Notes: a model not told the origin generated them from the sequence alone. A stretch of DNA of 64,000 bases from Pelodera strongyloides (GCA_036852015.1 JAANDG010000036.1:435625-499624); one strand, 5' to 3'; positions 37,701-53,900 are shown, counted from the first letter of the stretch. Numbers and translations are program-made.

Positions 37701-40700
37701 CGTGAGAGTGTTCATGTTGTGGAGGATAGCCATAACAAGGTGTATGTAACCAGTATCGGTATTGGGAGGTTTTATCGATTATGGGGAGAAACAATGAGAT
37801 GAAATGGAATTTATTTATTGTCTGTCTGTCTGTGGAATGAAAGAAATCGAAATAAGTGTTGCCGAGTCTCATTTCTCATTCATTATATTGACAAAGGCTG
37901 TTTCTGTATTAAAGCGAAATACCAGCCGGCCTTTGAATCGCATCGAGTACACCAGCATTGTTATGCAGCTTATGCAAATCAACATAAATTAGAACAGAAA
38001 ATCGAGCTAAATTCGAGTAAATTAGCATAAATACGTAAGAACGATGCGTTTCAAAAACCAGTCGGTGTTTCGCTTTAAGTTTCTATCCTATGACATCATA
38101 TACGTTGCGTTGTTTTTATTTGGGCTTGCTAGTTATAGTTATAGATTAGTGCAGAAAGTGTCATGTGGCAATTTTGTGTGAAAGGTGACAGTGGGTTATC
38201 CTGTTCTGCAACCGAATTGGTTTAATTTTATTGCCTGTTCCGGTTCCCGTAGATTTCTTTGCAAAACGTTTTCTATCTAATGGTATGTCCCAAATTCCCA
38301 AAAAGTCAGTAAGTGATTAAATTCAAACAGAAGTTCGTTGTTCGTTATATTATTCGTTATCAGTCGAAAAAGTGAGAATGAAAAAATGGAATTTCAGCAG
38401 AAATGTGAAAATAAAGATATAAAAAAATACGCATGATTTTTAGTCGATAATTGATATACATATTTTGCTAATTTTGTCAATCGTCACTCTTAGCAACGCG
38501 AACTGCAGAGCACCCATTGGTTGCTTGGTTGCGTTGGATTAGAACATGAGAAGTTCTTTTTGATACACAAGAAAACAAGTCAGCTAAGTCAGCTTGATTT
38601 GCGATTTGCCCCTTTTCATACTAAAAACTAAAGTGTTTATTTCAATGAGCACGCATTAACAAGAGGTTAATTATAAAAAAAACTAAGTGAAACAAAGGCG
38701 GGATAGTGACTTAAAAAAGTAATAGACTTGAAAAAGTGATAGAAAGAATGTTGGATGTTGGTGTGGGTGGTAGAATAATACATAATACTTTTCAAATAAG
38801 AATGAGACATAAGACTATGACACTGCTTGTAGGTGGTGCATGTCAATTTTGGTCCGTGCGTCCGTGCTCGCATAAATACAATTGGTAATAAACTATAATA
38901 AGTATAAACATGGGTGTTTTGGGTAGGAATCTATAATAAAAGACAGTGCCTGCCACCGGTAACGTAACTGGTGCATCACTATCACTCTTTCGTCAGGACT
39001 CCGGACTTTTGCCCGTTGCCGTTGCGCGCGCGTCGGTGCTCTTTCTTTCTTTTCTTCGACGGCATCTTAGACTGTCTGGACCTTCCAAAGTGTGTGAATG
39101 TTGAATAGGCATGTCTACGAACATGTGTATCTCTCTGCTCTCATCATCTTATATATGCAAGTTGGAAATTGATTGATGTATGAGAATATCGGGGCTTCAC
39201 CCTGGCACTACCTCTGCCCTTTGGGTTAGATTTTTCCATAACCTACTCCTAATTCCGACCCTGCCACGTTGAATTAAGTCTTGCAAAGAGCTAGAGGTGT
39301 AAGTATGCGCAGAGTTAAAGATGTAAGTTTGAGGACTAACTCGACTAACGTTCGTTTGTAGTTTCATACGTTGTGGTTGTGCTTTTCAAACACGTTAGGT
39401 TTAGGAGTTAAGGGTATGTAGAACATATGTTTTAGTGTGGCGTGAAAGAGTGTACGTAATAATTTATTGTTTGAGATTTGTGAACGGATTCTTGTTTGAT
39501 TTAGGAGATGGAGAGTTTGTTTATCGATGCGCTGTGAAATTTATAACTTATCAAAGCAAGCAGTAGTAGTGGTACTGGCTTCTGATTCTTCTGATACTCA
39601 TCATTGCCCATTATCCTTTTTTTGCTTGTGCTTTTGTGGCTGCCACTTATGGGGCTTCCAAGTAGGGTGAAAATTTACAGTATTTTGGAAGAACACGAGA
39701 ATATTTTTTTAATTTTTCATATTATGTATGCAGGTTTCGTGCTGAAATACGGTGGTATTGACAGCTTCCGACCCCAATTTTCGGTATACTTGAAAACCCC
39801 ATTGCATAGTGTATGAGTGTGCAGTGTGCTAGCTCTTGTCGCATATAACGCATTTCATTTAAAAAAAACATAACGAGGATTCCGTTTATCGATTTATCCC
39901 CATTGTTGTTTGTTTTATTCACTACTTTCACGTTGCAGGTTGAGTACGAAAAGGCGATGAAGCAATACCAGAACTCGGCTCCGTACCAACAGTTCATAGC
40001 CGCTAAGAACCGAGCCAAGCAGAATGAAAAGGTAGGCGTTTACCGTAAACGGTATGTGAGTTACTGGCTGGTTACCGTAAACATATGTCACAGGGCAGCA
40101 CTGTTGCTGTATTGCAGAGGGAACTGTTTCTTTCGGGAACTATTTTAAGGGCCGTTTAATGCTGTTTTGTAACGTTCTTGCTGACCATGTGAACATTTTG
40201 GTTTTTATTCCCTAGTTTTTAGTCTTGATAATTGGCCTTTCAACCTTTCACTACTATTTTATGCCACATAATCACATAAGGTCAGATGAATAACGTAGTT
40301 GTAAAGCTAATTATGTGGTTATTTGTATTGTCATGTAATTGCGAGTTGTGTAATTACATATTGTAGATGTCTCGTAACCGAGCCATGGACTCTGGCGGTG
40401 TTGTGATCCAACCGGTAGATGAGGACGACTCCCATAATGAATTGACGGCAAGGAAGATTGCACATGCGAGGTATTTTTTAGTCTATTATTCGCCCAAAAT
40501 AAAACTTATAGCCCATAAAAATCACTTATTGACCTAAGTCTATTACACATACACTTGCCGTGTATGTATGAGTGCCGTAGCCGTAGTTATTACCGTTTTT
40601 AGCTAAATTTTTGCAGGTATGAGAGAAACCAGCGACTAGTCGCCGAGTTATTCAACCCGCAAGTTGTGACGGACACTCGAAACGTTGTTGGACAGAATCG

Positions 40701-42796
40701 TATTGAGATGTTGAGGAAGCAGGTAATACCTTGTTTCTTTATTCTTCTTTATTCTTGATCTGTGCCATATCTCTTTACCAGACGGCTCTAGCCGCCTAGG
40801 CCTGAGGCGACTTTCCAATACTACGTAGGCGATATTTCGAAGTACTCGCCAAAAATCGTGATGAAGCGTTGGTTTCGAAGTTTATGTCGCAAGACTCGGT
40901 TGCGCTTATGGAGAGCTGCGAACAGTTAGCCGCCTACTTACACCAAATAACTGAAACGTAGAAAAGCGTTGTGGACATATAAACAAAATCAGACGGCTTC
41001 AAACTTTTCTCCTTTATACAGTAAGATAGCAATGAGATAATTCGGTCCCAGTTTCCACTCACAATTGGTTTGTTCTATATTCATGATTTGCGTGTATTAC
41101 AGGGACAGTCGCTGGCCGCTCACCAAGCCAAATTAGAAGAAGAGTTGCGAAAACTGGATGAAACGTTTGAGAATAAGAAGAGGGCGATTGAGACTGGCAG
41201 TGAGGAGTTTGTCGAGAATCTGAAAAAGGTAATTTCACCTTTAGGTGATGTCATGTTCTTTTTGATATTTGCATAGTTCTGTGATGTTTCCCAATCACCA
41301 TTCACCATTGTGTTCGCCTCGTCATATTTCTTATTGTTAGGCAACAGTCGACAAACTTCCTTTTTAATCATTTTGAATTTCCAGAATGTTTAAAAAGAGA
41401 GATTTAGTGAGTAGTGCAGTAGTGCTATGGTACTTTGCTCGGCTAATCGGGATAATGGTAGGAAGGCGACTCTCTGAAGCAGAAGCTTTGCGGTGCCTCG
41501 CTCTCTTTTATACCTTTCGGGTTTTGTAGGTTTGCGAGGAGAAGCCGATAATGGACGAGAATAAGTTCAATGAGTTGGTGGCTGAATGGGAGGGAAAGCT
41601 GGCCGACGCTTATGTTGACTACAAGAAGAAGCAGGAGGAGGCGAACGCGAAGATGGGTTGGTGGTTGTTTTTGTTGATCGGCCAGTTTTTGAAACGTGTT
41701 GTGTACAGCTGTATTCCCATACCAGCCGGCTACGCCGCCCGACTCGACTTTCTAGTGCATTTATTTCATTTTGTGCTTGCGTGAAACGTGGATTCAAAAG
41801 TAGTTACAAGGAAACAAAAAAAACAAAGCTCCCATCTTTGTTATTCCCCTACCATACGGCCATCGCCACCAGGGGCGACTTTCAATTTTTTTAAGATGAG
41901 CACACTTGTGTGAAACGTTTGCAACGTATCGTGAAAAATCGCGCAATTGTATTTTGACACATGTTTGTGTTTGCAGTTGCAGTTATATATAATCGCTAAT
42001 TAATATTTTCATTATAGAATCGGAACGAGCCAAGCTGGCTGAGAAGAGCACACTGTTTGCCATGGTTGCCGCAGATGATGATGCGAATGGAGCGAAGGAG
42101 AAAGAGACGGCAGAAGAGGGAGTGGGAAAAGAAGCAGAAGGAGATGGAGAGACAGTGACACTTCTGAAGGAAGAGCCTGTGGCTGAGGAGAAGACCCCTG
42201 CGAACTCTGAGACTGCTGAGACTGATGTGAGCGGGCTTCTGGATTTATATTACTTTTTCTTCTTATAGGTGCATAGGCTTTCAGTGTTTATTAGTTGATA
42301 TTGTTAGAGTCTGGCAGGCTTATTTCTATATCGTAGCCAGAAAACAGAGGACGAAATGGAATGAGCAAGCAAAGCACACTTGAATTTGATGAATCCCTGA
42401 AACATTCTGATTTATATGTAGTTTAACCCTTATCTTGTATGTAGTTGGCTCATGAGAAGGGCGGTTTATGCCTCTTCCTCCGGTGGTCCTCACATCTCAA
42501 GCATTTAATTTATTCTTGTTTATTAGTCATAATTTTAGGCTGCGGAAAAGTCATCAGATGAGCCGTCTACGGTGGCTGCTACGGCAGAAGTTCAAGTTCC
42601 AAAGGTATCAGAAGAAGTCGTGCCGGATTCAGAGAAGAAAGATGAAGAGACACCAAAGAAGGAGACGGAGAAAGAGAATGGAGAAGCTCAAGAGGAGCAG
42701 ATGGACACAGAAGAAGTGACTGTGAAGGATGAAGAGACGGAGGCGGCGAGAAAGGAAGAGGGAGATTTATTAGTGAAGGCGGAGGAAAGTGCATAA
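31598..42796 (+). CDS. smarce1: SMARCE1/BAF57-like SWI/SNF subunit
   Basis: HMG-box subunit of BAF-type chromatin remodelling complexes in the nucleus. Ten exons: 31598-31639, 31810-31956, 32408-32482, 39939-40031, 40367-40470, 40617-40722, 41103-41228, 41530-41656, 42018-42226, 42539-42796. They total 1287 nt, giving 428 residues, close to the 411 of the human protein. The HMG box spans about residues 24-100, starting [18 protein letters not shown] and followed by [19 protein letters not shown]. The conserved post-box segment [18 protein letters not shown] follows. Then comes a coiled coil (about 190-260: [21 protein letters not shown]) and a Glu/Lys-rich acidic tail from about 280. An acceptor at 31580 lies 17 nt before ATG. 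The third intron (32483-39938) is unusually long and carries repeats and an opposite-strand candidate gene. Confidence 0.95.
33604..33761. mobile_element. Family A MITE, left end truncated
   Basis: The GAAACGCATCGTGGACAACT start and the CCGGTATTTCGCTTTAA right end are present. The outer left terminus is lost. It lies within SMARCE1 intron 3. Confidence 0.78.
34302..35788 (-). CDS. Candidate cysteine-rich gene nested in SMARCE1 intron 3
   Basis: Five minus-strand exons, 35788-35712, 35546-35487, 35316-35236, 34849-34747 and 34461-34302, have GT-AG borders and join in a single frame to TAG (about 159 residues). There may be a further 5' exon. Pieces: [20 protein letters not shown], then CSSCETPRSS, a Pro/Arg-rich stretch, [19 protein letters not shown], and a basic then hydrophobic end ([15 protein letters not shown] to [15 protein letters not shown]). 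The last segment could be a membrane helix. Alternative phasing of the same exons gives other open stretches, so the splice model is uncertain. I do not recognise the family. It is fully enclosed by imperfect inverted repeats, hinting at a transposon-borne gene. Confidence 0.4.
34718..34740. repeat. (AT)n microsatellite
   Basis: About ten AT dinucleotides just beside the donor of the exon at 34747-34849 on the minus strand. Confidence 0.85.
36287..36545 (+). repeat. CTGGGTGGTC interspersed repeat
   Basis: Four copies of CTGGGTGGTC followed by A-rich sequence at 36287, 36324, 36371 and 36533. The first three are spaced 37-47 bp apart and also share AAAACATTTxGTTCAT. Confidence 0.6.
37909..38078. 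mobile_element. TTAA-flanked MITE, family A copy
   Basis: TTAA plus AGCGAAATACCAGCCGG at the left and a degenerate right end with GTTTCGCT plus TTAA. It lies in SMARCE1 intron 3. Confidence 0.85.
39648..39813. mobile_element. ATGGGGTTT MITE family B copy
   Basis: Ends TTATGGGGCTTCCAAGTA and TACTTGAAAACCCCATTG, with a GAGAATATTTTT block and GAAATACGGTGGTATTGACA inside, as in the copies at 50421 and 55192. It lies in SMARCE1 intron 3. Confidence 0.8.
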
Positions 42797-42954
42797 TTTA
42801 TTTATTATTTTGATGTCATTGTGATTAACACAATGTTGACGTATAAGCTCAGACCCACGTATGGAGGAGGAATGAATTTTGTTGCGTAATATAATCTTGA
42901 CATCTTGAAGGTTAGGCTTTTAAACTCCTACTCATCACATTGACATTTTAGAAT

Positions 42955-43131
42955 TTAAAGCGAAATACCGGCCTTTTGAAACCCATCGAGTACATCAGCA
43001 TTCTTATGCACTTATGCAAATGAGCATAAATAGAATAAAAAATCGGGATAAATTCGAGCAAATTAGCATAAATACGTAAGAAGTCAGTTGTGCATGATGC
43101 GTTTCAAAAAGCGGCCGGTATTTCGCTTTAA
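42955..43131. mobile_element. TTAA-flanked MITE, family A copy
   Basis: It starts about 160 nt after the SMARCE1 stop codon, so it may lie in the 3' UTR. It has TTAA at both ends and CCGG termini. Confidence 0.87.
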
Positions 43132-46068
43132 GTATTTTGCATTTTTGCGGCCGTTTTCGTTTTGTTTGTTCCGTCGTAAGTTGAGCACTTGAGCTAGAGT
43201 TCCTTTCTGTTTTTGGTTGATAGGATGTAGTTTTGGTTTTTGGTAAGCCTGACCCTGTCCCTCTCTCGCTAATTGAAGGAAGGCTTGATTCCTTTATATT
43301 CGCAACGTTGAATTAAAAATTGGAATCTTATCTTATCAGAAAAACAGCTGACTTGGCAACGTGTGAAGCCATTGTGTTGGGGTTTTTTTCTTTGTTTTCT
43401 TTGTTTCGAATTGAAACTGGTTTTTGGCCTCCTCTTATCACTGTTAATGGGTTTTGGTTTGTTAATTTGATGCCCAAGTATTATGATTCAGTTTTAAAGT
43501 GGTGTGATACGTTGTTTTTGAAGTGCGTGCTAGCTGATGCTTTGGTGCATTCCGGCACAGAATGGAGCACAATTTGCTTTTTGTCCGTTACTCGCTTCAC
43601 AAACCACGTGCAATACGCAATAAGTTTTCACTCAGTTGCTGTGAAAGTATTGTAAGACTTACTTTTGCAGCTATTTGGACTGATTTATATTGATAAGTTA
43701 TTGAATTACTTTTATATAATGTTATTTTCTGTGAATTGTGAATCGTTAATATCGTTTTAAGATCTCGGAAATGTTTTTTTTTGGCTTTGGAACCAATAAT
43801 AATCATTGTATTGTACCTATGGATTGATTGATGTGCAGTTTGTATTTGACTATCATTTTAATGAATAAATGATTACGGTACTTACTTTGTCTGAATAGAG
43901 TTGAAGGAAATGTATAAACAAGAAAGATATTATATTGGTTGTATAGATATTTGCCAGATATTATTAGTTTTTTGTAAGTATGGCTGATTAGTATGCGGGA
44001 GTGGGTGGATTTTTGTATAAATTGAGCAGGGGGAGTTTTGCGGGGCTTTGGTGTTTATTATCTAAACTGGTGAAATTTTATCCTATAATTTATATGCCTA
44101 GAGGTCTATTAGGTGCACATAATTGATGAGACTTGCGAGCTTTCTAGTTAGTTTGTAGATGCACGCCTTACTGTTGAAAGGGATTATATTAGTCGCTTCT
44201 TTAACGGGAAGCCTCATGGCTTGTATGTAGTAGTTTTTTTTGTATGTGAAATTCCGAAGCTCGGTTCAATGTAACGAACGAGAGTGACGGTTTTTTCTTA
44301 AAACTGCACGTATATTTGTAAGACAGCTGTATTTTTTCGCGGATTGCGCAATCTTATCAGTGCTAAAGGAACATCGTCAGATTTTTTAATTCCTATTGTT
44401 CACTATTAAAGTCAGAAAATTAGCGTGTGGCTTCCATTTTGAATTTCTTTATGTGGTATGTCTATTTCTCTTCTCTCTCGTTGTTACAGTAAGACAGTAC
44501 GTTTAGAATAATCGAATCATCATTTATTATCTATCGCATATTACACATATTCGTGAAACGGAAACATCTGCACTTTATTAAATAATTGATTTATTGTCCT
44601 AGAAGTTACACTGTTCTTTACAACACTGACAAAATTCAATATAAGTTTCGCCACAATATGTGCAAATCACACCACTTTTTGACATTTAATTTGCATCTAC
44701 AATCTACTAAAATATATGCAGATTTTTGTTAAATATTTCGCCTTCGCACATGATTTTTTTAGAATAACAATTATGTGATTAACAATCAGTTTGTTTTATT
44801 TAGCATACACATATGATTGAATGCTGTAGTTTTTTTGTTTACTAACTCATGCACTCCGCGTTGTGGCACACCATCGGCGCCGTTCTGGCACTCATTTCGC
44901 ACACATTTGTGATCTGGCACAGGATTGGCTCAACATGTTGTTAATTTTCTAACAAATGCATGTGTTATTGTTGTGCACCCTGACATTGTCGTTTGCCGTG
45001 TTAGTCGCGTTCATGTTGTATATTCAAATTACTAACACACGCACAGGAATGAGCGTGTGCGTGGAGCATCGGCGTGCGGTGAAGTACAGTACTACTCAAG
45101 CTGGAAGCATGCCTACTGGGCTCGGTCTTGAACGGAAATCGCATGATCCTGATGATGTTAACACTGCTTTCCCGGTATTGAAGGCTTGTCTTGTAACCTT
45201 GATCTACCTGTGGGTATGCGGGAACTAGATTGTAGTTTGTAGCAGAACTCATCATTATAGCTGTGCTTTGGAGTTTGTAGTACAGATATAGAAAAGTTAT
45301 TAGTTAGTTGATCACGTGTGGTATTGGATGGGCAAGCGTAGACTGGTTTAGTGTGGAAATATACGTTGTTTATGTTTGACTGTACACTGATTATTATGCA
45401 AAGCATGAAGCACTAGTACTTTCGTATGTTCTTTCGTATACGGTATATAAGGGCTAGGCATTGTGGTTTCCTCACCGTGAGCGAACTAAAGCAGCCTACT
45501 GAAGCATGTCGTTTTGCCGGCGTTTATATTCATTAATCGACTCTCGCGTATGACTAATGCATATGCATAACTAACTACTAACAAGAAGGATAGCATAAAA
45601 AATAGTCACGTGTACCTTCTTGGTGGAAGATCCTAATTCTGAGGTAATTTCACCATTCACCTCATCCTCATATAAGCAGTTTAAGTTTTTCTGCCATTCT
45701 GATTCCGCCTAGTCTAATCAGCCAATAGTACTTCTTTTAATTGCTTTGATCATTAATGGGGTTTCCAAGTATCCCAAAAATTCGGTGTGATTCTGTCAAT
45801 AATACCGTATTTCTGCACGAAACTTAAAAAGAGATAAAAAGAGTACCGGGTTAGATCAACCGAATCCGCAGAAACGGTGCCCCGGGGTCCGGTTCATTTC
45901 TGAAGCCGAACGAATACATATAAATATGAAAAATAAAATAAAAAAATATTCTCGTGTGGTTCAAAAATACTGTAAATTTTCACCATACTTGGAAACCCCA
46001 TAATCGATTTTGTAATACATACATATGTTTGTGAAATATTCTTTTGTTATTAAATTTAATTGTTTTAG
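43132..46068. other. Intergenic region between SMARCE1 and PPCS genes
   Basis: AT-rich and mostly unique. It contains a family B MITE at 45757-46003. I see no coding exon with splice sites or similarity. The open frame around 44956-45228 has no supporting feature. Confidence 0.6.
45757..46003. mobile_element. ATGGGGTTT MITE family B copy
   Basis: The ends ATGGGGTTTCCAAGTATCCC and ATACTTGGAAACCCCATAA are inverted repeats. Internal motifs CACACCGAATTTTTGGG-like and AATACCGTATTTCTGC are shared with other copies. It ends about 65 nt before the PPCS start. Confidence 0.85.
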
Positions 46069-48989
<2,921 letters not shown>

Positions 48990-49085
48990 TTTGTAGTTTG
49001 TAGTCCATGCAGGTATATTATACTATGTAGTTTAGACTGGGATACTGTATGTATATGTAACTTAAATTATGCCATGTGATGTAAT

Positions 49086-49500
49086 GAAAACTTGATACTG
49101 CTCTTTATTACACTAACCTAATTATTATGCTAAGCTTACAGTAAGACCCTCCAATTCATTTATATGTATAATTTACCGTATAACATTCCTAAACCGGGAG
49201 AATTGCCGGAGATAAACGAGAGCGTAAGTAACGCGAGTTATTCTAGGTTGATGGTAGCAGAGCAGGATGTAAGTTATTAGTTTAAATTGAATTAATCTAA
49301 TTACTTTAAGCTGAATGATGGTATGTAACAAAAGTTATGCATTAGTATGCACTTTTAAATGAATTACTTCAATACCGCTTGTGTGAATGACACATTCCTT
49401 TGCTGATTTTAACCTGTGAAAACTTGATACTGCTCTTTATTACGCTAACCTAATTATTATGCTAAGCTTACAGTAAGACCCTGCAATTCATTTATATGTA
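49086..49500 (+). repeat. Direct duplication of ~83 bp
   Basis: The block starting GAAAACTTGATACTGCTC at about 49086 recurs almost unchanged at about 49419, separated by roughly 330 bp. Only one or two bases differ in the aligned 83 bp. Confidence 0.85.
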
Positions 49501-49828
49501 GCACAAATTTACTTGTTTTTTTTTCTGCAATGTTTAACAATTATTAGTTAGTGTGTGTAGTTAACAATTAATAATGCTCTTGCAGTGTATTTTCCCTGTC
49601 CTGTGGTTCCGCTCATAATTCATAATAAACTTTTTTTCATGAAGAATTTTCAGTGTATATAAATTTGCATTGTAGTATTTTGGCAATACAAGTGTGTTGT
49701 TTATTTTTGTGGAGTAAAATGGCAAATAAATTATTCGTTGTAAAACAGAAACAAAAAATAAAAATAGCTAAACAAAATAAACTTTGTTAATTTAATAAAA
49801 TGAAAGATTGTGCGAAATTCCTCTGTTT

Positions 49829-50001
49829 TATGGGGTTTCCAAGTATCCGGACAAATTTACCGCATTTTACGACTTCGCGAGACCCATGTATTAATTTCTC
49901 ATGTCAAATATTCAATTCAGGGAAATACGGTAAATTGTTATATACTTGGAAGGGAACGCACAGTTGTTTTTGGCATACATGGAAATTGGAAACCCCATAA
50001 A
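49829..50001. mobile_element. ATGGGGTTT MITE, subfamily B1 copy
   Basis: Ends ATGGGGTTTCCAAGTATCCG and GGAAACCCCATAA. The interior shares long identity with the copy at 61620-61785 (ATTCAATTCAGGGAAA and GAACxCACAGTTGTTTTTGG). Confidence 0.88.
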
Positions 50002-50420
50002 AGCCCCTGCCGCCCGGATTTTCTACAACTGTTCAAAAAACGAACGTGTACGTGTGAAAAAGTAAGCTCGTGGGGGGTATGTTCCCCATTTGCCGTCGTA
50101 GCGCCAGGTGCGTGCCACAGGTGAGCAAGACAAGAGGTTCACTCGCCGTCAATTTTCGTCACGACGTGGTCGTCAAATGGTTTTCAGTGTAACCCATTTG
50201 TTGATCGTCTACATACCGTGTTTCTGCGTTGTGATGCTCATTCGGTTTTCTTGTGTATGGAATTCTGTACTTTTGCATAATGTCTGCAAGCCGGGCACTA
50301 TATAAGCGCCAATACTAAGAAATCTCATTTTTCTATTCATTTCTAATGATTCGCAACGTGTTCGTGGTCTTGAAAGCAAATCGTCAATGTTTTGCGCAGG
50401 TGAATCAAAGTATCTTTAAT

Positions 50421-50614
50421 TATGGGCGTTTGTAAGAATGCTGAAAATTTACCGAAAATTTACTGAATATTAATTTGTCTTGGTACTACGCGAGAATATT
50501 TTTAATTTTTCATATTATATATGCAGGCTTCGTGCAGAAATACGGTAGTATTGACAGAATCACACCGATTTTTTTTGGGTACTTGCACCGATACTTGCAA
50601 AACCCAGTATGGAC
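50421..50614. mobile_element. ATGGGGTTT MITE family B, diverged copy
   Basis: Diverged ends ATGGGCGTTTGTAAG and CTTGCAAAACCCAGTAT. The interior GAGAATATTTTTAATTTTTC and GACAGAATCACACCGATTTT match the copies at 39648 and 55192. Confidence 0.75.
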
Positions 50615-50694
50615 GTATGGAAATGTGACGTGGATTCTATGGAATAGAACCCTATGTGCCTCTGTTCTGTAGTTATCATATGTCGTGGGCAACA

Positions 50695-50845
50695 TTAGCC
50701 CGTATTCTCGGGTCGACGGGAATGTTCCGTTTGGGAAATCCTTTGTATGCAAATTTCTCGACTATCTAGACTAGCTGGAGGAAAAATTTGCATACGAATG
50801 AGCTCCCAAACGGAACATTCCCGTCGTCCCGAGAATACGGGCTAA
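50695..50845. repeat. Palindromic MITE, family C copy 2
   Basis: TTAGCCCGTATTCTCGGG at the left and CCCGAGAATACGGGCTAA at the right, with inner GGAATGTTCCGTTTGGG pairing. It is the intact counterpart of the copy at 14108-14250 and lies 75 nt upstream of the AMACR-like start. Confidence 0.9.
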
Positions 50846-50920
50846 TAGGTGCATTTGAATAAATGGACATTGTGGTACTTCCAGAAGACACTCATCAAAT
50901 ATACGTCCAGAGATTTTTCA

Positions 50921-53900
50921 ATGACGACCACTTACGCTGCTGCGACGATTAAACCGTTGGCAGGTAAACAAAAGTTAAACCCGGCATGCACCATTGTTTT
51001 TAAACAATTTGAAGAAAATATAAATGGCAACAAGTATGAAAAGTGAAGGTGAATACAAAATGATAGAAAGGGAGTAGTAAAGAATGGTCTCGGATACGCA
51101 AGAAGGAAAACAAATTCTCCGACCTTTGATCTTACTACATATGAAGACGTTAACCTTGTTAGAAGTTTATCGGGCAATGAAATGTGGTTGTTAGTTATTC
51201 TTGATCTGTGTGTTGAAGTTTAGGCGTGAAAGTGGTAGAATTGAGTGGATTGGCTCCGGTGCCGCACACAGGAATGATGCTCGCAGACTTTGGTGCGGAA
51301 GTTACTGTAGTTGAAAAGGTGCACTATAGGCGTTCATACTATACTTTTTGGGGATCACACCGTCGAAATTTAAGATGAACAGGATCAAGCAATTCGATTG
51401 CAGTTGTTAGGCGGTACACGGCGTTTCGATGTATAGTGCCACCTACACGCTGCTTGTACGCCAACTCTTAAATAAAAGATGCTATAAACCAAAGTAATAT
51501 ATCATTCAGGAAAAGAGCGACGCAGTGCTACAGCAACGCTTGACGCGTGGCAAAAGGGTAATCTACGCTGATCTGAAGTCAAATGTGGGCCTGGAGACGG
51601 TGAAGTCGCTACTTGATCAAAGTGATGTACTTCTGGATCCCTATCGACCAGGAGTACTGGAGAAATTGGGACTAGACCCAGTGAAATTGTTGGAGGTACA
51701 TCTAGTTACATAAAATTTTCGCTTATTCCAAGAAATATAAAGAAATTAAATATTATGAACGAAACTCGAAACTGTTACGGAAGAAACCAATCGAGGTTTT
51801 ATGAGCAGCGTGTTCATTTTCATATTTGTCCGTGCATTGCTTATGCACGACATAGTCAAGTTGTGAGAAATCTGCGGCGCTTCGGTTAGTTTGCGTGGTT
51901 GTCCACGGGTTTGTGGTGGCACACTTATTGTGGGCCAGGCGTGCGCGGCCCAACAAAACCTTGGTGCTGGTGCTGAATTGTTTTCTTTTTCTTCAAAATG
52001 ATTTTTTTTCTATTTTGTGTCTGTCATTGTCACGAATTCAAAAAAAAATTGTATTTAAAAAATATTGTAAGAATAAAATAAGAATAATTTATTTCAGAAG
52101 AATAAAAAGTTAATCGTCTGCCGTCTTACTGGATATGGACAACATGGACCTCTCGCTCAAAAAGCCGGCCATGATATCAACTACGTGGCTATTTCTGGTA
52201 CATTTTTAAGTTTTCATTTGTTTAGGGAAGTTTCAAGTTCGCCTCAAGAAATAGTGAAGTAATTTCAAAGTCGCGAGAAAAAAGTGGGTCCAGTGGTGCG
52301 TCATAAGTAGGCCAAATTCAATTGATGTACATACGGCAGAGTAGCTCATCTGTGGGAAACGTCCTTACAGCCGCGCTGGTCGAGGTTTCACGATGTTCGG
52401 CCCACATTTTCAGGACTTCTACCAACGATTTCGGGACATGGCCGTGATCCGCTTTGGCCCCCTGCCAACTTGCTGGCGGATTTTGCCGGCGGCGCTCTTT
52501 CAGCTGCCTTTGGAATCGCTGCGGCATTAGTCAATAGAAACAAAAGTAAGGATGTGCTTACCGTAGTATTGTTATTATGCATTATGCCTTTACCGGCTTA
52601 CCCCATCGTGTGACTGCATCAGTGGTCCGCAAAATGTTTTCACGTGTACCCTAAAATAAGGAAATTACAGTATACCGATTTTCTCGTGAGGCTGGCTCAT
52701 TTAACATTACTTCTTTTCAGCAGGTAGGGGTTGTATTATCGACAACTCAATGGTTGAAGGTCTGGCCTATATGGGATCTTTTATCAACTATTACAAGGAT
52801 GTTGACATCATGTGGAACAGCCCATATGCATGGTTTTCCGGAAAGTGCCCAATTTATAGGTGCTGCGTTTTACTGTAATCGCTCTATTTTCACATTTAAT
52901 TAGCTAACTTATTGTAAGGCTGAGGTCAAGGGTTTTAGTGTTCTGTCTTCCGTTATGATGGGTTTGCGCAGAACTCATGTTGCGCGAAGTGTTGGCGCCG
53001 TCGTGATTCGGCGCTTCTTTCGCTCCATCCATCTTTCGGGCTCATTTCTCTTAATTTAGCGCTCAGCTGGCACTCAGCTCGCAGCGCTAGACGGAAACGA
53101 AGTAGTGCTAGGGATCATGCTGAAGATCTTCCTTCTTTTGCAGTGCAGCGCCCCGACATAAAGGTGCGCCGCGCGAGCGCGAAGTTTCTATTAATATGAT
53201 GTATCGTCGTTTAGAACGTACAAAACAAAAGACGGAAAGTACATGGCCGTTGGCGCGTTGGAGCCGAAGTTTAGCAAGAAGTTATTCGAAGGTATCACTT
53301 GAACATACACATTAACCATATTAAAAGAAGTATTGGTTACTTAGACTGCACGAGTTTTTTCTACAATTGTATTGTGTGACAATTCGGATCGTTAGCGGTG
53401 CGCACGCGCCGGGTTTTGTGCGGACGCGTACCCAAATTTTCTCCATGTTATCTTATTGTTAGAGAGCCTTGAAGAACATAATTGCAGAACATAGATGTTA
53501 TAAAATTAATAGATGAGTAGTTTTCAGTGCTTGGATTGAAACATGAAGTTTCGGACATCTATGAAAATCCACAAGCCATCGCAAATGAGCTGGAAGAACT
53601 TTTTAAAACAAAAACTCGAAAAGAATGGGAAGCGATATTTGAAGGTAGAGTAAATTGTACAAGAATGCGTTGAAAAATATTTTATTAGAAAATAGGTAGA
53701 GCAAATATATGGATCCGAGAACTTACACAACAAGTCCCATGTGGTCTAGTGGTTAGGATTCGTGGTTTTCACCCACGCGGCCCGGGTTCGATTCCCGGCA
53801 TGGGAATATTTTTTCGAAATGGCGCTCGAACCATTATATTTTTTATTATTGACAAAAAGCCAAAATACAGCCAAAATACAAGGTGATTTTTTTAAAACTA

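Larger units (their letters stand above)
48990..50920. other. Intergenic region between PPCS and AMACR-like genes
   Basis: No gene seen. It contains a local duplication (49086-49169 and 49419-49500), family B MITEs at 49829-50001 and 50421-50612, and a family C palindrome at 50695-50845. Confidence 0.65.

Noticed and set aside
42579..42794. Minus-strand Pro/Ser/Leu-rich ORF
   Set aside because: It is the antisense of the Glu/Lys-rich last exon of SMARCE1.
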